NCBI GenBank assembly: GCA_001972305.1
Contig: BDDD01000018.1
Span: forward strand, 310,001-374,000
Length of the DNA stretch: 64,000 nt
Source of the DNA: Cephalotus follicularis
Taxonomy: Eukaryota; Streptophyta; Magnoliopsida; Oxalidales; Cephalotaceae
Reading direction: 5' to 3'
Part shown: positions 45,403 through 57,668 of the stretch, piece by piece
How the letters are laid out: each line of letters begins with the position of its first letter
Numbering within the stretch: position 1 is the first letter of the stretch
The notes under the pieces: model-generated
The model's database searches: none
Seen by the model: only the letters and a program-made list of their open reading frames with translations
What the model was told of the DNA's origin: nothing
Translations under genes and position numbers: made by a program

Positions 45403-46380
45403 ATGGCTAACGTAAGAAGAGGTCGTGGTCAAAGAAGAAATGGGAATGCATAAGACGATGGAGAAAATAACTCTCTAACCGCGGTATTGAATCAATTGGC
45501 TCAAGTTATTGCTAATAACAATGGTAATAGCCATCAAGCACAGTTACCAGCAAGGCCAACTCCAGAGCACTTTGTAAGATAACGTCCGAAGACCTTTTCG
45601 GGAATGGTAGATCCTATGGAAGCCGAAGCATGGATCCAAGGACTTGAAAAGATCTTCAAAGCCTTCAATTGCAAAGATCGTCAGAAGGTAGAGTTTTCGA
45701 TTTACAAGCTAGATGGAGAAGCAGATTAATGGTGGAGCATGATCGAGAGAATGAAGACACGTCGGGAGTTAGAAGCAATGACGTGGGAAGGGTTTAAGGA
45801 AATATTTATGGACAAATATTTTCCTCAGATGATGAAGGGCAAAATGGAAGAGGACTTTCTCCGATTGGAGCAGGGGGAGTTTAAAATCGTAGCTCAATAC
45901 GAGGCAATTTTTGCGAGGCTGTCTCGACATGAGGCTCACATGGTAGCAATGGAAGGGAGAAGGGAAAACAGGTTTTTCCAGGGTCTAAAACCTCATATTA
46001 GAAGGTTGTTGATAGCACAAGACCTGCAAACCTACGAAGTAGTATTGAAGTGTGCGTACAGAATTGAGATGGACAATAAAAAAATATCAACAAAAACGGG
46101 CAGAGCAAGGACAAGGGAAAAAGAAGATGGGTGAACCTCTAATAATAATAACAAGAAAGGATGGTCTGATAGGGGAAGAGACCATAAACCTTGTCAACAT
46201 TGCAGAAAGATTCATCGTGGGGAATGCTAGCAAGGAAAGGGAGTTTGTTATAAGTGTGGAAAATTGGGACGTCAAGATGGAGAATGTAGAAAAGGACAAG
46301 GTCAAACTCAAAATCAACGACCCATAAAATGCTATAATTACAGTCCAGAAGGACATATGTCCAACCAATGCACTCAATAA
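45403..46380 (+). pseudogene. Element H gag
   Basis: Begins MANVRRGRGQRRNGNA and runs through MEAEAWIQGLEKIFKAF, GRRENRFFQGLKPHIRRL and a Lys/Arg-rich tail. It ends in three zinc-knuckle-like motifs (CQHCRKIHRGEC, CYKCGKLGRQDGEC, CYNYSPEGHMSNQC). Stops break it: two TAA codons where CAA is expected, a TAA at the conserved EAD-WW site, and a TAG and frame changes among the knuckles. The second and third knuckles have altered spacing or lack a His/Cys, so RNA binding is likely lost. Confidence 0.85.
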
Positions 46381-46383
46381 AGG

Positions 46384-46839
46384 ATGGGAGAACAAAGACA
46401 AGGTGGAGCCCAACAACCTAGAGCACCAGCTAGAACATATGCCATGATAGCTGAAGGTGTGGAAGATCCTAATGATGTGGTGACAGATACTTTTCCCATA
46501 TGCTCTAAAACGGCTTGCGTATTGTTTGATACAGGAGCATCACATTCATATGTGTCCTTATTGTTTGTGCAATATTTAAGTACCCTGTCACAAAATTTGG
46601 AGATAAGTTTAGCAGTTGAAACACCAAATGGAAATACCATGATAGCCGATAAAGTATACAGGTCATGTGAACTAGAGCTTTGTGATAGGAAGTTGCTAGT
46701 AGACCTAGTACCTCTAGCAATCCTGAATTTTGATGTAATACTAGGTATGGATTGGCTCTCAGAAAATCATGCTAGTGTCAACTGTTTCAAGAAGGAGGTT
46801 AGGATTGCTATACCTGATCAACCCGAGTTTATTTTCTGA
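46384..46839 (+). pseudogene. Element H aspartic protease region
   Basis: An open 151-codon stretch with LFDTGASHSYVS, the canonical Asp-Thr-Gly active site, and [14 protein letters not shown]. This is the best preserved enzyme region of H, ending at a TGA before the RT N-terminus. The protease would mature the gag-pol polyprotein. Confidence 0.87.
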
Positions 46840-48300
46840 AGCACGGGAGTTAGTAAACCTCTAAGCTTCATATCAACAATTCAAGCTGAACGATTGTTGA
46901 GAAGCGGCTCTAAAGGTTACCTCGCGTATGTGGTGGACACCAATGAAGAGAAGATGAAAATAGAAGATGTTCATGTTGTTAAGGAGTTTATGGATGTGTT
47001 TCCTGAAGATCTACCGGGTATACCACTTGATCGAGAGATAGAGTTTGCAATTGACTTGGTACCCAGAACAACCCCAATTTCAAAGAGTCCTTAACGAATG
47101 GCGCCAACCGAGTTGAAAGAGTTAAAGAATCAGTTGCAAGAGCTTTTGGATAAAGGATTCATTCGACAGACTGTATCACCATAGGGTGCACCGGTGTTGT
47201 TCGTGAAGAATAAAGATGGCACGATAAGACTCTGCATCGATTACTGAGAATTAAATCGAGTTACTATCAAGAATAAGTATCTATTGCCGAGGATCGACGA
47301 TTTGTTTGATCAGCATAAGAATGCTCGATATTTCCTGAAAATTGATTTTCAATTGGGTTATCATGAAGTAACAGTTAAGAAGGAGGATGTACTGAAAACT
47401 GCTTTCCGGATGAGATATGGACATCACGAGTTTTTGGTAATGTCGTTTGGATTGACAAATGCTCCAACTGCATTTATGAATTTGATGAATAGAGTATTCA
47501 GCAAATTTTTGGACCAGTTCGTGATAGTTTTTATTGCTGACATATTAGTGTACTCAAAGAGTCAAGCGGAACATGAAGAGTATTTGATCACTGTGCTGCA
47601 AACATTGAGGAGGGAACAATTGTATGCTAAATTTAGCAAATGCCAATTTTGGATGGAGGAAGTGTCTTTCTTGGGCCATGTAATTTCATGGGAAGGTATT
47701 TCAGTGGACCTTGCTAAGACAAAGGCAATAAAAGAATGGCAAAGACCAATGTTGGTAGCAGAAATACGAAGTTTCCTTGGATTGGCAGGCTACTACCGAA
47801 GGTTCGCTGAAAATTTCTCTCGCATCGCGAAACCTCTGACAAGATTAACATAGAAGAATGTCAAATTCGAATGGTCTGACCAATGCGAAAGGAGTTTCTT
47901 GGAATTAAAAGAGAGATTGATGAATGCACCAATATTAGCCTTACCATCTGGATCAGAAGCTTTTGTGGTGTATAGCGGTGCTTCTTGCAAATGACTTGGT
48001 TGCGTGTTGATGCAACAGAGGAAAGTGATCGCTTATGCTTCCAGACAGCTTAAAGTGCATGGATAGAATTATCCTACTCAAGATCTTGAATTAGCTGCGG
48101 TTATTTTCGCACTAAAGATTTGGCGACACTTTCTATATGGAGAAAAGTGCAAAATTTTCACGGATCATAAGAGCCTCAAGTATATTTTTACTCAAAATGA
48201 GCTAGATATGAGAGTAAGAAGATGGTTGGAACTACTTAAGGATCATGACTGCACAATTTAGTGTCACCCAGGAAAAGAAAACGTTGTGGCGAATGCCTTA
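46840..48300 (+). pseudogene. Element H reverse transcriptase and RNase H
   Basis: RT motifs run in order: [75 protein letters not shown]. The active site FIDD is FIAD here, removing a catalytic Asp. RNase H reads YSGASCK where the family has YSDAS, losing its first Asp. Stops include TAG for the Trp in SPWGAP, TGA for Arg in IDYRELN and TAG for Gln in LTQK. Most changes fit C-to-T or G-to-A transitions, as in methylated DNA. Confidence 0.88.
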
Positions 48301-49240
48301 AGTCTCAAAAGCATGAGAAATTTGGCGACGATGATTACCACACAAGAGAAGTTATTGAGGGATTTCCAAAGATTGAGCCTGGAAGTTAGAAATCAAGGAG
48401 AAGGAGCATACCTATCTCAAGTCATAGCTCGACCATCTTTAGTTCACAGAATTAAGCTGTGTCAAGTTGATGATTTGGAGCTTAAGGAGATAGCGGATGA
48501 GGTGCATAATGGAAAAGCGTCACGTTTTAACTTGGTAGTCGACGGCGTATTGACATTCGATTTTAGAATGTGCGTCCCATCCAATGCAGATTTGAAGAAG
48601 GAAGTAATGACGGAAGCACATAGTTCGAATATTTCAGTCCACCCTGGAAGTACAAAGATGTATAGGGATTTGCGAGATCTATATTGGTGGAATAATATGA
48701 ATATAGAAATTACGGACTTTGTGTCAAGATGTCTTATTTGCAAACAGGTTGAGGCTGAACATCAGTTGCCAAAAGGGACTCTACAATCGCTTCCCATACC
48801 CAAATGGAAGTGGGAGCATATCAGTATGGACTTTGTAACTAGACTTCCAAGGACAACTAAGGGGAATAACGCAATATGGGTGATTGTGGATCGATTAACG
48901 AAATCTGCTCATTTTCTACCGGTTGGGGACAGTCATTCATTGTGTCAGTTAGCTAGGATATATGAGTAAGAAATAATCAAGTTACATGGCATACCTGTAT
49001 CGATTGTTTCAGATCGATATCCCCGTTTACATCAAGATTTTGGAAGAGTCTACAAAATGCTTTGGGCACAAGATTAAATTTTAGCACTGCTTTCCACTCA
49101 CAGACCGATGGACAATTATAGCAGACTATTCAAACATTGGAAGACATGCTAAGAGCCTGCGTTATAGACTTTCAAGGGAGTTGGGAGCAGCATGTGACTT
49201 TAATTGAATTCGCCTACAATAATAGCTTCCAATATAGCAT
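48301..49240 (+). pseudogene. Element H integrase, zinc-binding and core domains
   Basis: The zinc-binding region (HSSNISVHPG, then CLIC) and the core start ([26 protein letters not shown]) are clear up to a stop at 48969. After this the second Asp (VSDR) and the LEDMLRAC Glu region are present but frameshifted and interrupted. Inactive. Confidence 0.85.
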
Positions 49241-49244
49241 ATAG

Positions 49245-49874
49245 ATGGCACCTTTTGAACCACTTTATGGACGAAGGTGTCGAACGCCTATATGTTGGGA
49301 AGAAGTAGGAGAAAGGAAGTTATTGGGACCAGAATGGGTACAAGTAACTACTGAAAAAGTAAAGCTGATTCGGAAACGCCTCTTAACAGAAGAAAGTAGA
49401 CAAAATAGTTATGCGGATAAGAGACGAAGGGAGTTACAATTTGAAGTGGGAGATCATGTTTTTTTAAAGCTATCGCCTTGGAAAGGAGTAATGAGATTTG
49501 GAAAGAATGGAAAGCTTAGTTCGCGATACATTGGACCATTTGAGATTTTAGAAAGAATTGGAGAGGTTACGTATAGGCTCGCATTGCCACCAAATCTATC
49601 TCACGTTCACAATGTGTTTCATGTATCTCTACTCCGGAAATATATGGCCAACCCATCTCATGTTCTGAGAGCTGAACCAATACAAGTGCATAAAGACTTA
49701 TCGTACGACGAGCAACTGGTGGAGATTCTGGATTACAAGGAACAAATTCTATGGACCAAGACAATTCCATTAGTAAAAGTGTTGTGGAGCAATCACGGAG
49801 TCGATGAAGCCACTTGGGAATTGGAAGAAACAATGAGACAAGAATACCCTCATTTTTTTAAGTCTATTGTGTAA
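49245..49874 (+). pseudogene. Element H integrase C-terminus and chromodomain
   Basis: Uninterrupted for 209 codons. It has MAPFEPLYGRRCRTP, the GDHVFLKLSPWKGVMRFG motif of the integrase C-terminal domain, VFHVSLLRKY, and a chromodomain with VEILDYKEQILWTK, VLWSNHGVDEATWELE. This places H among chromoviruses, in which the chromodomain steers integration towards heterochromatin. Labelled a pseudogene because the rest of pol is broken. Confidence 0.9.
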
Positions 49875-49891
49875 CAAATTTTGAGGACAAA

Positions 49892-49912
49892 TTTTTTTTT
49901 AGGAGGGTAGAA
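49892..49912 (+). promoter_or_regulatory. Polypurine tract of element H
   Basis: A T-run then AGGAGGGTAGAA directly before TGTAATGACAGG, the 3' LTR start. Confidence 0.88.
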
Positions 49913-50054
49913 TGTAATGACAGGAATTTTCGTTGAAGTTATTGTTTATGGAAGTGTGCTTGCTCTAAGTCTTGTGTGTTGTGGAGTATGTTGTTTTGCA
50001 TTGGATGATTGTTTTGCATCATGTTTTGTGTGTTTGGTATCATGTGTTGTGTTG

Positions 50055-50440
50055 AAAGCGTCAACTGCTAGGATTAAAGCGTCGACAGTCTAGTTTAAAG
50101 CATCAACGGTTAACCTTAAGCATCGAATGGATGCCTCAAAATGTTGACTGAATTCCTGGACACCGAGACAAATTAGCTTAAGTGCCGACGGTTTATTAAA
50201 GCGACAACACTTAAGTAGTAAACCAACGATGCTTGTACCCCTTCCAACGATGGTTTAAACCAATACGTTTTCATCTTTGGCAACACTTTCAATCGATGAC
50301 GCTTATCCGAAAGTGGCAACACTTTTAAGTCAAGCGTCAACGCTTTCAGTTCAAATAACGACGCTTTAAGAACAAATGTAATTTGGCCTTTGACGAAACC
50401 ATTAAGCGGCGACGCTTCAATTCAAAGCGTTGGCGCTTTG
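50055..50440. repeat. GCGTCGACG-type motif cluster, H 3' LTR
   Basis: Counterpart of 31395-31760. Several cores differ between the LTRs by single changes (for example GCGTCGGCGCTTT versus GCGTTGGCGCTTT), giving a record of decay since insertion. Confidence 0.78.
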
Positions 50441-50676
50441 CCCTGCAGATCCGTTGTAGAATCTAACTTTTTGTCTCTTTGTGAATTAATTATTATAATT
50501 AAGGGACACGTGTCAAGTCAGGGAGTGAGGACTTCAGATATTTTAGCCTAATGACAAGATTAGAATGATGAAAAGTGACAAGTGTCATCAATTTGAAGAT
50601 AGAAAATATCTTCACATGGGCAATAGGTGGCATGATGACTCACAAGGGGAAACATGCACCCCAAGTTTCAATACTC

Positions 50677-50685
50677 CTATAAATA
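50677..50685 (+). promoter_or_regulatory. TATA-like box of the H 3' LTR
   Basis: CTATAAATA about 765 bp into the LTR, downstream of the motif cluster. Position and sequence suit a plant LTR promoter, but no transcript start is known. Confidence 0.55.
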
Positions 50686-51396
50686 TGTGTGTAGATATGA
50701 CCTAAAAATAGTTGGTTTCTGCTGAGTTTTGCTAAGATAATTCAGTAAAGAGAAGGAGGAAGGAGATTAAATCAAAGTAAGGAAAATCCTACTCTTCTAT
50801 GCTAAAGTATTCCTCCGTTTTACATCTGATATTTTGTAGTAACTCCTTTTAATCATATCTTTCTCGTTTCTTAATGAAAATTTGAATGGTTGAATGTTCT
50901 AAAAACTCAAAGATGTCCTCTACAACTGTTATGTTTTCTTGATGAAAATCTATGTTTAAAATTACTACTCATGTTCTGCTAACATATGGAACCTGCAACT
51001 TTAAAAATTCATTGCAGCTTCGTTTCTCAACCAAAATTTATGAACTTTATCTTTATGAAATCATTGAGATGTCTACTATAACTCTAATGTTTTATGATTT
51101 CTCTATAAATTAATGTTTCTATATGAAATATAAGTTTTACAAACGATGTACGATCCTGTTTTATGAATACTTTGAGCTGATCACTCAAGGTATTGTGAAA
51201 TGAATTTACGAAATGCAAAATGGTAATGAACTGAGATGAACAACTATTGGATTGCGATTCAAAGAGGGATAATGGAGTGTAGAGTGCTCATGGACATGCA
51301 TGTGATGTAAGGATAGTAATTGGGGAGTGCACAATGCCCCGATGAAGAATGGTTCAATTGGGTTCTTTAAGTTTATATAACCCCTCAGTTTTTATG

Positions 51397-52065
51397 TGTC
51401 ACACCCCGTTATTTCGGTACTTTCGTTAAGACGAGCATATATAGTGATATCAGTATTAAACATACATTCCAGCATGTCATTTAAGATATATAACAGTATG
51501 CGGAAGCAGTCAATAAGCCAGAATATATAAAATACAAACATCCGCACGCATCCCATACTATGCGCGGGTACAAGTCAACATTATCCTTAACATAAGGAAT
51601 ATAAAAAAAACAAGGTATGATTCTTTCGTTCATTACATCTCAAAACAGTACATAAACAACAACCTTAAAAGATAAAAGAAGCTCTCCCAAAGCTTCAGCA
51701 GCAGGTTCCGAATGTCCTTGCTCAATCTGAAATGGTAGGGGTTAGCCATTGTCCTCACTTGGCTAAGCAGGAAGATAATGTATGCAGAGGAATATATGAA
51801 TGCAATATGTATGACAGTTTATATCAAAATAGCATTGTAATAGCCAATATAGGAGAAAACATGCCGAGTGGCCATAAACAGTTCATATGCAATAATACCG
51901 CACAAGGGTACAATCAATTCAATCAGTCGTTTGGGTGTCACATGTCGCTAACTCCTAGCCCCCAACTGTGCACCACCTAACTATCACCCTACACTCCGAG
52001 AATGATAGAAAAGGTATCGGTTACTACCGGCGTTGGCGGGTAGTTTAATAGTAATTCTGCAATTG
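51397..52065 (-). repeat. Element G, truncated 3' LTR
   Basis: Matches 55579-56250 closely up to GTAATTCTGCAATTG and then passes into integrase codons. The rest of this LTR, the PPT, and the integrase core and C-terminus have been deleted. Confidence 0.85.
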
Positions 52066-53551
52066 GTGCTACATATTCTGCAATCTCTCTCTTCATACCG
52101 CTCCACCAGTAGTTCTTCTTCAGGTCGTGCCACATCTTGGAACTTCCTTGGTGAACACTGTATCTTGATTTGTGAGCTTGTTACAGTAGCTCACTCTTGA
52201 TACTCTCATCATCCGGAACACATATCCTTCCCCGGAACCTCAGTATGCCATCAGTATGTACGGAGAACTCAGAATCAGTGTCAAGGTTCTCACGAATACT
52301 CCACAAATCAGCATCACTATACTGAGCAGTCAAGATACGCTTGAGAAGTTCCGGTCGTGCTCTCATACTCGCCACAATCACTCCACGAGAAACCATGAAT
52401 GGATTCCATCTCTGAAATTCCTCCAATAGGTTCCACTGTGAGACCATAGCTCCAGCAATCATCGCCTTACGACTCAGTGCGTCAGCCACCAAATTTGCCT
52501 TTCCCGGGTGGTACTGAATGTTACAATTGTAGTCATTGAAGAATTCCACCCATCGCCTTTGTCTCATGTTTAGCTCCTTCTGGCAAAACAAATATTTCAA
52601 GCTCTTGTGGTCAGTAAATATTTCAAACTGAGCCCCATAGAGATAGTGCCTCCATTTCTGTAAAGCAAATACTATGGCTGCCAGTTCCAGATCGTGCACG
52701 GGATAGTTTTCCTCGTATGGCTTCAATTTTCTCGATGCGTATGTAATCACCCTGCCATGTTGCATCAGAATGCATCCCAGTCCCTTCCCAGAAGCATCGG
52801 TGTAAATAGTAAATCCTTCATTACCCTCAGGTAATGCTAGCACTGGAGCCGAAATCAACCGACTCTTCAATTCCTGGAAACTTGCCTCACAAGAATCGTC
52901 CCACACAAAGCTAGACTTCTTCTGCGTTAACTGTGTCAGTGGTGTAGTAAGTTTCGAGAACCCCTCGATGAATCTGCGATAATAGCCAGCCAATCCCAAG
53001 AAACTACGCACCTCCGTAGCGTTCCTCGGTTGGGGCCAATCAACAATGCTCTCAATCTTCGAAGGATCCACTGATAATCCTTCACTCGACACTATGTGAC
53101 CTAAGAAAGTCACGTGATCCAGCCAAAATTCGCACTTGCTGAACTTGGCATACAACTGTTCCTTCCGCAATACCTGCAATACAATCTGCAAGTGCTGCAT
53201 GTATTCCTCAACGCTCTCTGAGTAGATCAGGATGTCATCTAGGAATATCACAACAAACTGATCAAGATACGGTTGGAACACTCTGTTCATCAGACACATA
53301 AAAGCTGCAGGTGTATTCGTCAAACGAAACGACAATATCAGAAACTCGTAGTGCCCATATCTGGTTCGGAATGCAGTTTTCTCCACATCACCTTCTCGGA
53401 TCCTCAGTTGGTGGTAGCCTGTTCTCAGGTCAAGTTTGGAGAATACAGTCGAGCCTTGCAATTGGTCGAACAATTCCTCAATATGTGGCAAAGGATATTT
53501 GTTCTTCATTGTTACTTGATTCAGCAGCCTATAATCAATGCATAGCCACAT
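52066..53551 (-). pseudogene. Element G reverse transcriptase, RNase H and integrase stub
   Basis: 456 open codons (53551-52181) cover RT from [15 protein letters not shown] through FLDDILIYS (active site intact), [15 protein letters not shown], and RNase H with all four acidic residues ([30 protein letters not shown]). After a stop, the frame goes on with HQGSSKMWHDLK, YWWSGMKREIAEYVA, which is the integrase zinc-binding end, and breaks into LTR sequence. The RT-RNase H is the best preserved in the window. Confidence 0.9.
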
Positions 53552-53566
53552 TGATCCATCCTTCTT

Positions 53567-54499
53567 CTATACGAACAAGACCGGTGCTCCCCACGGTGAC
53601 AAACTCAGTCTGATAAAACCTTTGTCAAGGTAATCCTGCAGTTGAACTTTTAATTCCTTCAATTCGGTAGGAGCCATTCGGTATGGTGCTCTGGATATCG
53701 GAGCAGTACCAGGCAATAATTCAATGCTGAACTCTATGTCCCTCTCCGGTGGCAATGAAGTAAGTTCATCTGGAAATACATCAGGAAAATCACATACAAC
53801 AGGCACTTGATCAATACTGGGCGTACCTTTCGTATGGTCAATCACATACGCCAAATAGCCCTCGCATCCTTGTTTAAGATATTTCTGTGCTCGTGTATAT
53901 GAGATGATCGGAGCAGTAACATTCTTCTCTCCGATGAACTTACACTCAGTCCCATCTTGCAGATAAAATGTCACCATCTTGTTGTAGCAATCAACACAAG
54001 CATGATGAGCATATAACCAATCCATCCCCAAGATTACATCAAAATCTCGGATAGGCAACACTAACAGGTCAGCAGTCAATTCAATTCCAGCTATCACAAT
54101 TTCACACTCCTTCAGAACAGTATCAGATAAGAGACAAGTACCCGCAAGAGTACTCACCTCCAAAACATAGGGCAATCTAGAAGTAACACCATGCAATTTG
54201 CGTGCAAAACTAGATGCAATAAAAGAATGTGTTACACCAGGATCAATCAACACATGTGCTAATATGCCAGATATGTAAATGGTACCTCCCACAACAGTAG
54301 TGGATTCAGGCACGTCATCTTTAGATAAGGTGTAGACCCTACCTTTCATGATCCCCTTCCCGGTATCCTTCCGCGGTTGAGCTGCCGCAGCACTACGACT
54401 CGCACCAGCACTCCCCTGTTGGCTGCGTGCTTGATCCCTCATCATCGGGCATTTGTTCAACACATGATCTTGTGAGCCACATCTCAAACACTTCCCCAA
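53567..54499 (-). pseudogene. Element G zinc knuckle, protease, RT N-terminus
   Basis: 310 open codons. CLRCGSQDHVLNKCP zinc knuckle at the start, protease motif LIDPGVTHSF near residue 85, [14 protein letters not shown], then FPDVFPDELTSLP and MAPTELKELK of RT. It ends at a TAG where the family has a Lys before KDGS. One nonsense mutation is all that separates it from the RT palm. Confidence 0.9.
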
Positions 54500-54505
54500 T
54501 CTCTT

Positions 54506-55477
54506 CTAGCAATCGGTCTCATCATGGTTCTGGCGACCGCAAAAAGTACATCCACTAACATTCTGCTGATTGTTTCGGCTAGGTGTCCTTGATCGGTTGC
54601 GTCGAGACCCACCTTGCCCTCTGTTATCATACTTGTTTGACCTGGCAGGATTATTGCTTCCCTGCCCTTGCGACTGTACGGCCCTCGTTTGATTAGCACG
54701 AGTCCGTTCTGTCCTCCTCTCATTAGCATCTTCTTCAAGAATCATCGCCCTCTCTGCAACTTCAACAAACGAAGTCAGCTGTAACATCAATAACTTGGAT
54801 CTGATATCAGGTCGAAGGCCTTTCAGGAACCTCCGGATCATCCGTGATTCTCCCTCCACAAGGTATGGCGTGTGTCTGGCCAGCTCTACAAATCTGGTCT
54901 GATATTGAGCTACCGTCATATCTCCTTAACGTAACTCCATTAGCTCTGTCTCCCATCTGTCACGCTCTATCTACGGCACATAAGCATCCAGAAACTCGGA
55001 CTAAAATCTGTCCCAAGTCCTGTTGAGTCCATGGGATTCCCATTTCGCTTCTGTTCTCTCCCACCAGTAAGCCGCTTCACCCCATAGGTGGTACATAGCA
55101 AAACTGAGCTTCTGCACATCAGTACAGTCTAGAGCAGTAAATATCTTCTCCAGATCTCTAATCCATCGCTCAGCAGCAGTAGCATTCAGCTCTCCATTAA
55201 AGGTCGGAGGATTCTGTCGCATGAACTGCTCCAGATCTCGGCCAAATCCACCTGTATGACAAGCATCCGGTGCTGGCTGATATGCCCGGTTTGCCTCATA
55301 CATCTGCCGGATCTGCTCCATATTTGCTGTATTAGCCTGCATTTGCTGTAGGAAAAGATCAGCTAAGTTGTCAAAATTACTTATGTCATCATGTACTGGA
55401 GGAACATTTTCGGGTACTGGCGGAGCATTGAATTCGTCGGCTCTACGCCTTCCTCTTCGCCCTCTTCTTGGATCCAT
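54506..55477 (-). pseudogene. Element G gag
   Basis: Start placed at the ATG at 55477 (MDPRRGRRGRRRADEF), the basic N-terminus shared with element A, not at the upstream Met at 55738, which lies inside the LTR. Capsid motifs: FMRQNPPTFNGELNA, RWIRDLEKIF, LWGEAAYWWERT. A stop at about 55001 is followed by a second open part (54919-54506) with RFLKGLRPDIRSKL, a Gln/Asn/Arg-rich linker and a CTFCGRQNHDETDC knuckle, then another stop. Confidence 0.87.
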
Positions 55478-55563
55478 TTCATTTCCTATATGAATGACAA
55501 AATCATTAGGAAACATTTCATTAATTTCCGAGAAACTTATCCCAGCTAGCATATATGGAATAT

Positions 55564-55575
55564 GCTCTGATACCA
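55564..55575 (-). promoter_or_regulatory. Primer-binding site of element G
   Basis: The minus strand reads TGGTATCAGAGC, three bases inside the LTR start at 55579, the same layout as element A. Confidence 0.92.
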
Positions 55576-55578
55576 TGC

Positions 55579-57668
55579 TGTCACACCCCGTTATTTCGGT
55601 ACTTTTGTTAAGACGAGCATATATAGTGATATCAGTATTAAGCATACATTCCAGCATGTCATTTAAGATACATAAAAGTATGCGGAAGCAGTCAATAAGC
55701 CAGAATATATAAAATACAAACATCCGCATGCATCCCATACTACGCGCGGGTACAAGTCAACATTATCCTTAACATAAGGAATATAAAAAAAATGAGGTAT
55801 GATTCTTTCGTTCATTACATCTCAAAACAGTACATAAACAACAACCTTAAAAGATAAAAGAAGCTCTCCCAAAGCTTCAGCAGCAGGTTCCGAATGTCCT
55901 TGCTCAATCTGAAATGGTAGGGGTTAGCCGTTGTCCTCACTTGGCTAAGCAGGAAGATAATGTATGCAGAGGAATATATGAATGCAATATGTATGACAGT
56001 TTATATCAAAATAGCATTGTAATATCCAATATATGAGCAAACATGCCGAGTGGCCATAAACCGTTCATATGCAATAATACCGCACAAGGGTACAATCAAT
56101 TCAATCAGTCGTTTGGGTGTCACATGTCGCTAACTCCTAGCCCCCAACTGTGCACCACCTAACTATCACCCTACACTCAGAGAATGATAAAAAAGGTATC
56201 AGTTACTACCGGCGTTGGCGGGTAGTTTAAAAGTAATTCTGCAATTGCAGACAGTAGGTGATACTCTGGCCAACTCCTGGCACCCAGAATCACATCCATA
56301 GCCAGTGATAACCTCCATCACCGAACTACGGCAGTAAGCATAGACAATCAATTCAATCAGTACAAGCAGTAGTAATATTACATATATAATTTATATGCAA
56401 TATCGAATGTTTTCTTTAGAAACATATAACAGTTCAGTAATCGCGCATCTCATGCGAGGAAACGATATCAGTACAGTAGTGGTTTCCAATTTGGAAACAG
56501 AACAGTAGGTACCTCACATGTGGAGGAAATCAGTAATTTATCTCACAATAAGCTTCTTTTGTCAAAGATAGTACATTATCATAATTTTGGTGCAAGGACC
56601 ATAAAATGGTTGTAATCTTTGAAATTTCAGTAGTAGTGGTGTTAATAGCACCAAACAGTAGGTATATACTAACATAAATAGTATATACGGTAACATAAAT
56701 CAAAACAGTAGTTTTGTAATCAATAGTTCCATTGGAAATGATGTTTAAACCAAAATTTGTACATATAGTACTTAGCTCGATCAATCATTGAAATATAGGT
56801 AGCAATGGTGTTAAATAACACAAAACAGTAGGTATATACTAACATAAGTAGTATATACAGTAACATTATACAAAACAGTAGTTTATATAAATCATAGCAT
56901 TCACTTGAAATGGTGTGTAACCATAAAATCTGTGCATATAGCACATACTTCGTTCGATCAGTGGGATATCAGTAATAATGATGTTAACTAACATCAAACA
57001 GTACGTACCTTATAATGGTAACGCATACAAATCAAAAACAATGCAAAACAGTAGCAATTCAATTGATGTTGTGCAATTTTCTGCCCAGAACAGTCGGCTG
57101 CCATCAAGAACCAGCCGGCTGTTGGGTTGAGTAGTCGACTGCTTTGGGTGGCAGTAGACTGGTTTTGCCCAGAAATGCAGGCAGAACAGTTTTGTATAAT
57201 GCAATTCCAATGCCAATCAGTTCAATACAAGGAGAAAATTAACATACAGGTAATGCATGATCATATCTTCCAAAACATAACACTACCCCTACCTCAATTT
57301 GCTATCCCAAGATCAATTGTGTGATCTTTCTCTTTAAAGCTTCCAAGTCCTTTTCCAAAGCTTTCACCAATCAATTCTTTAACCCAGCAAGTTACAATCT
57401 AATCATGCATGTTATGGATACATGCATCAGTTACAGAATGTTCAACATCCTTATGACACTCCAATCTATAATAGTCTAGTCATTAGTTATTAAGCTTCCT
57501 ACCATCTCCCAATTAACTCATCTTAAGCAAATGTGTTTAATTGCATCAATTCAGTGTTCTTAAATGAGAATAGGAGATGTGTGTGAAATCAGTAGCTTAT
57601 GATGACAACTAACAACAACCTTCTAACCAATTTAGAGATTATCATCCATTCACTTGGACCAAGTTACA
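55579..57668 (-). repeat. Element G, 5' LTR
   Basis: Starts TGTCACACCCCGTTATTTCGG on the plus strand. It has ACAGTAG-rich phrases at 56450-57050 and a small CAGTCGGCTG/AGTCGACTG group at 57090-57170, the same motif as in solo LTR S. 57200-57668 holds no gene. The right limit is tentative. Confidence 0.7.

Larger units (their letters stand above)
51397..57668 (-). mobile_element. Ty3/gypsy element G with integrase deletion
   Basis: A truncated left LTR (51397-about 52065) joins directly to pol. RT-RNase H, protease, gag and PBS follow on the minus strand, then the right LTR from 55579. Both LTRs open TGTCACACCCCG on the plus strand. The right limit is uncertain: 57668 (AAGTTACA) is a guess, and H LTR sequence resumes by about 57697. 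No clean TSD was found, so the right end may be rearranged. Confidence 0.82.

Noticed and set aside
55478..55738. Upstream Met at 55738 as the start of gag in element G
   Set aside because: The first 87 residues would be encoded by LTR, PBS and leader. The ATG at 55477 gives the basic MDPRRGRRGRRR start that parallels element A.
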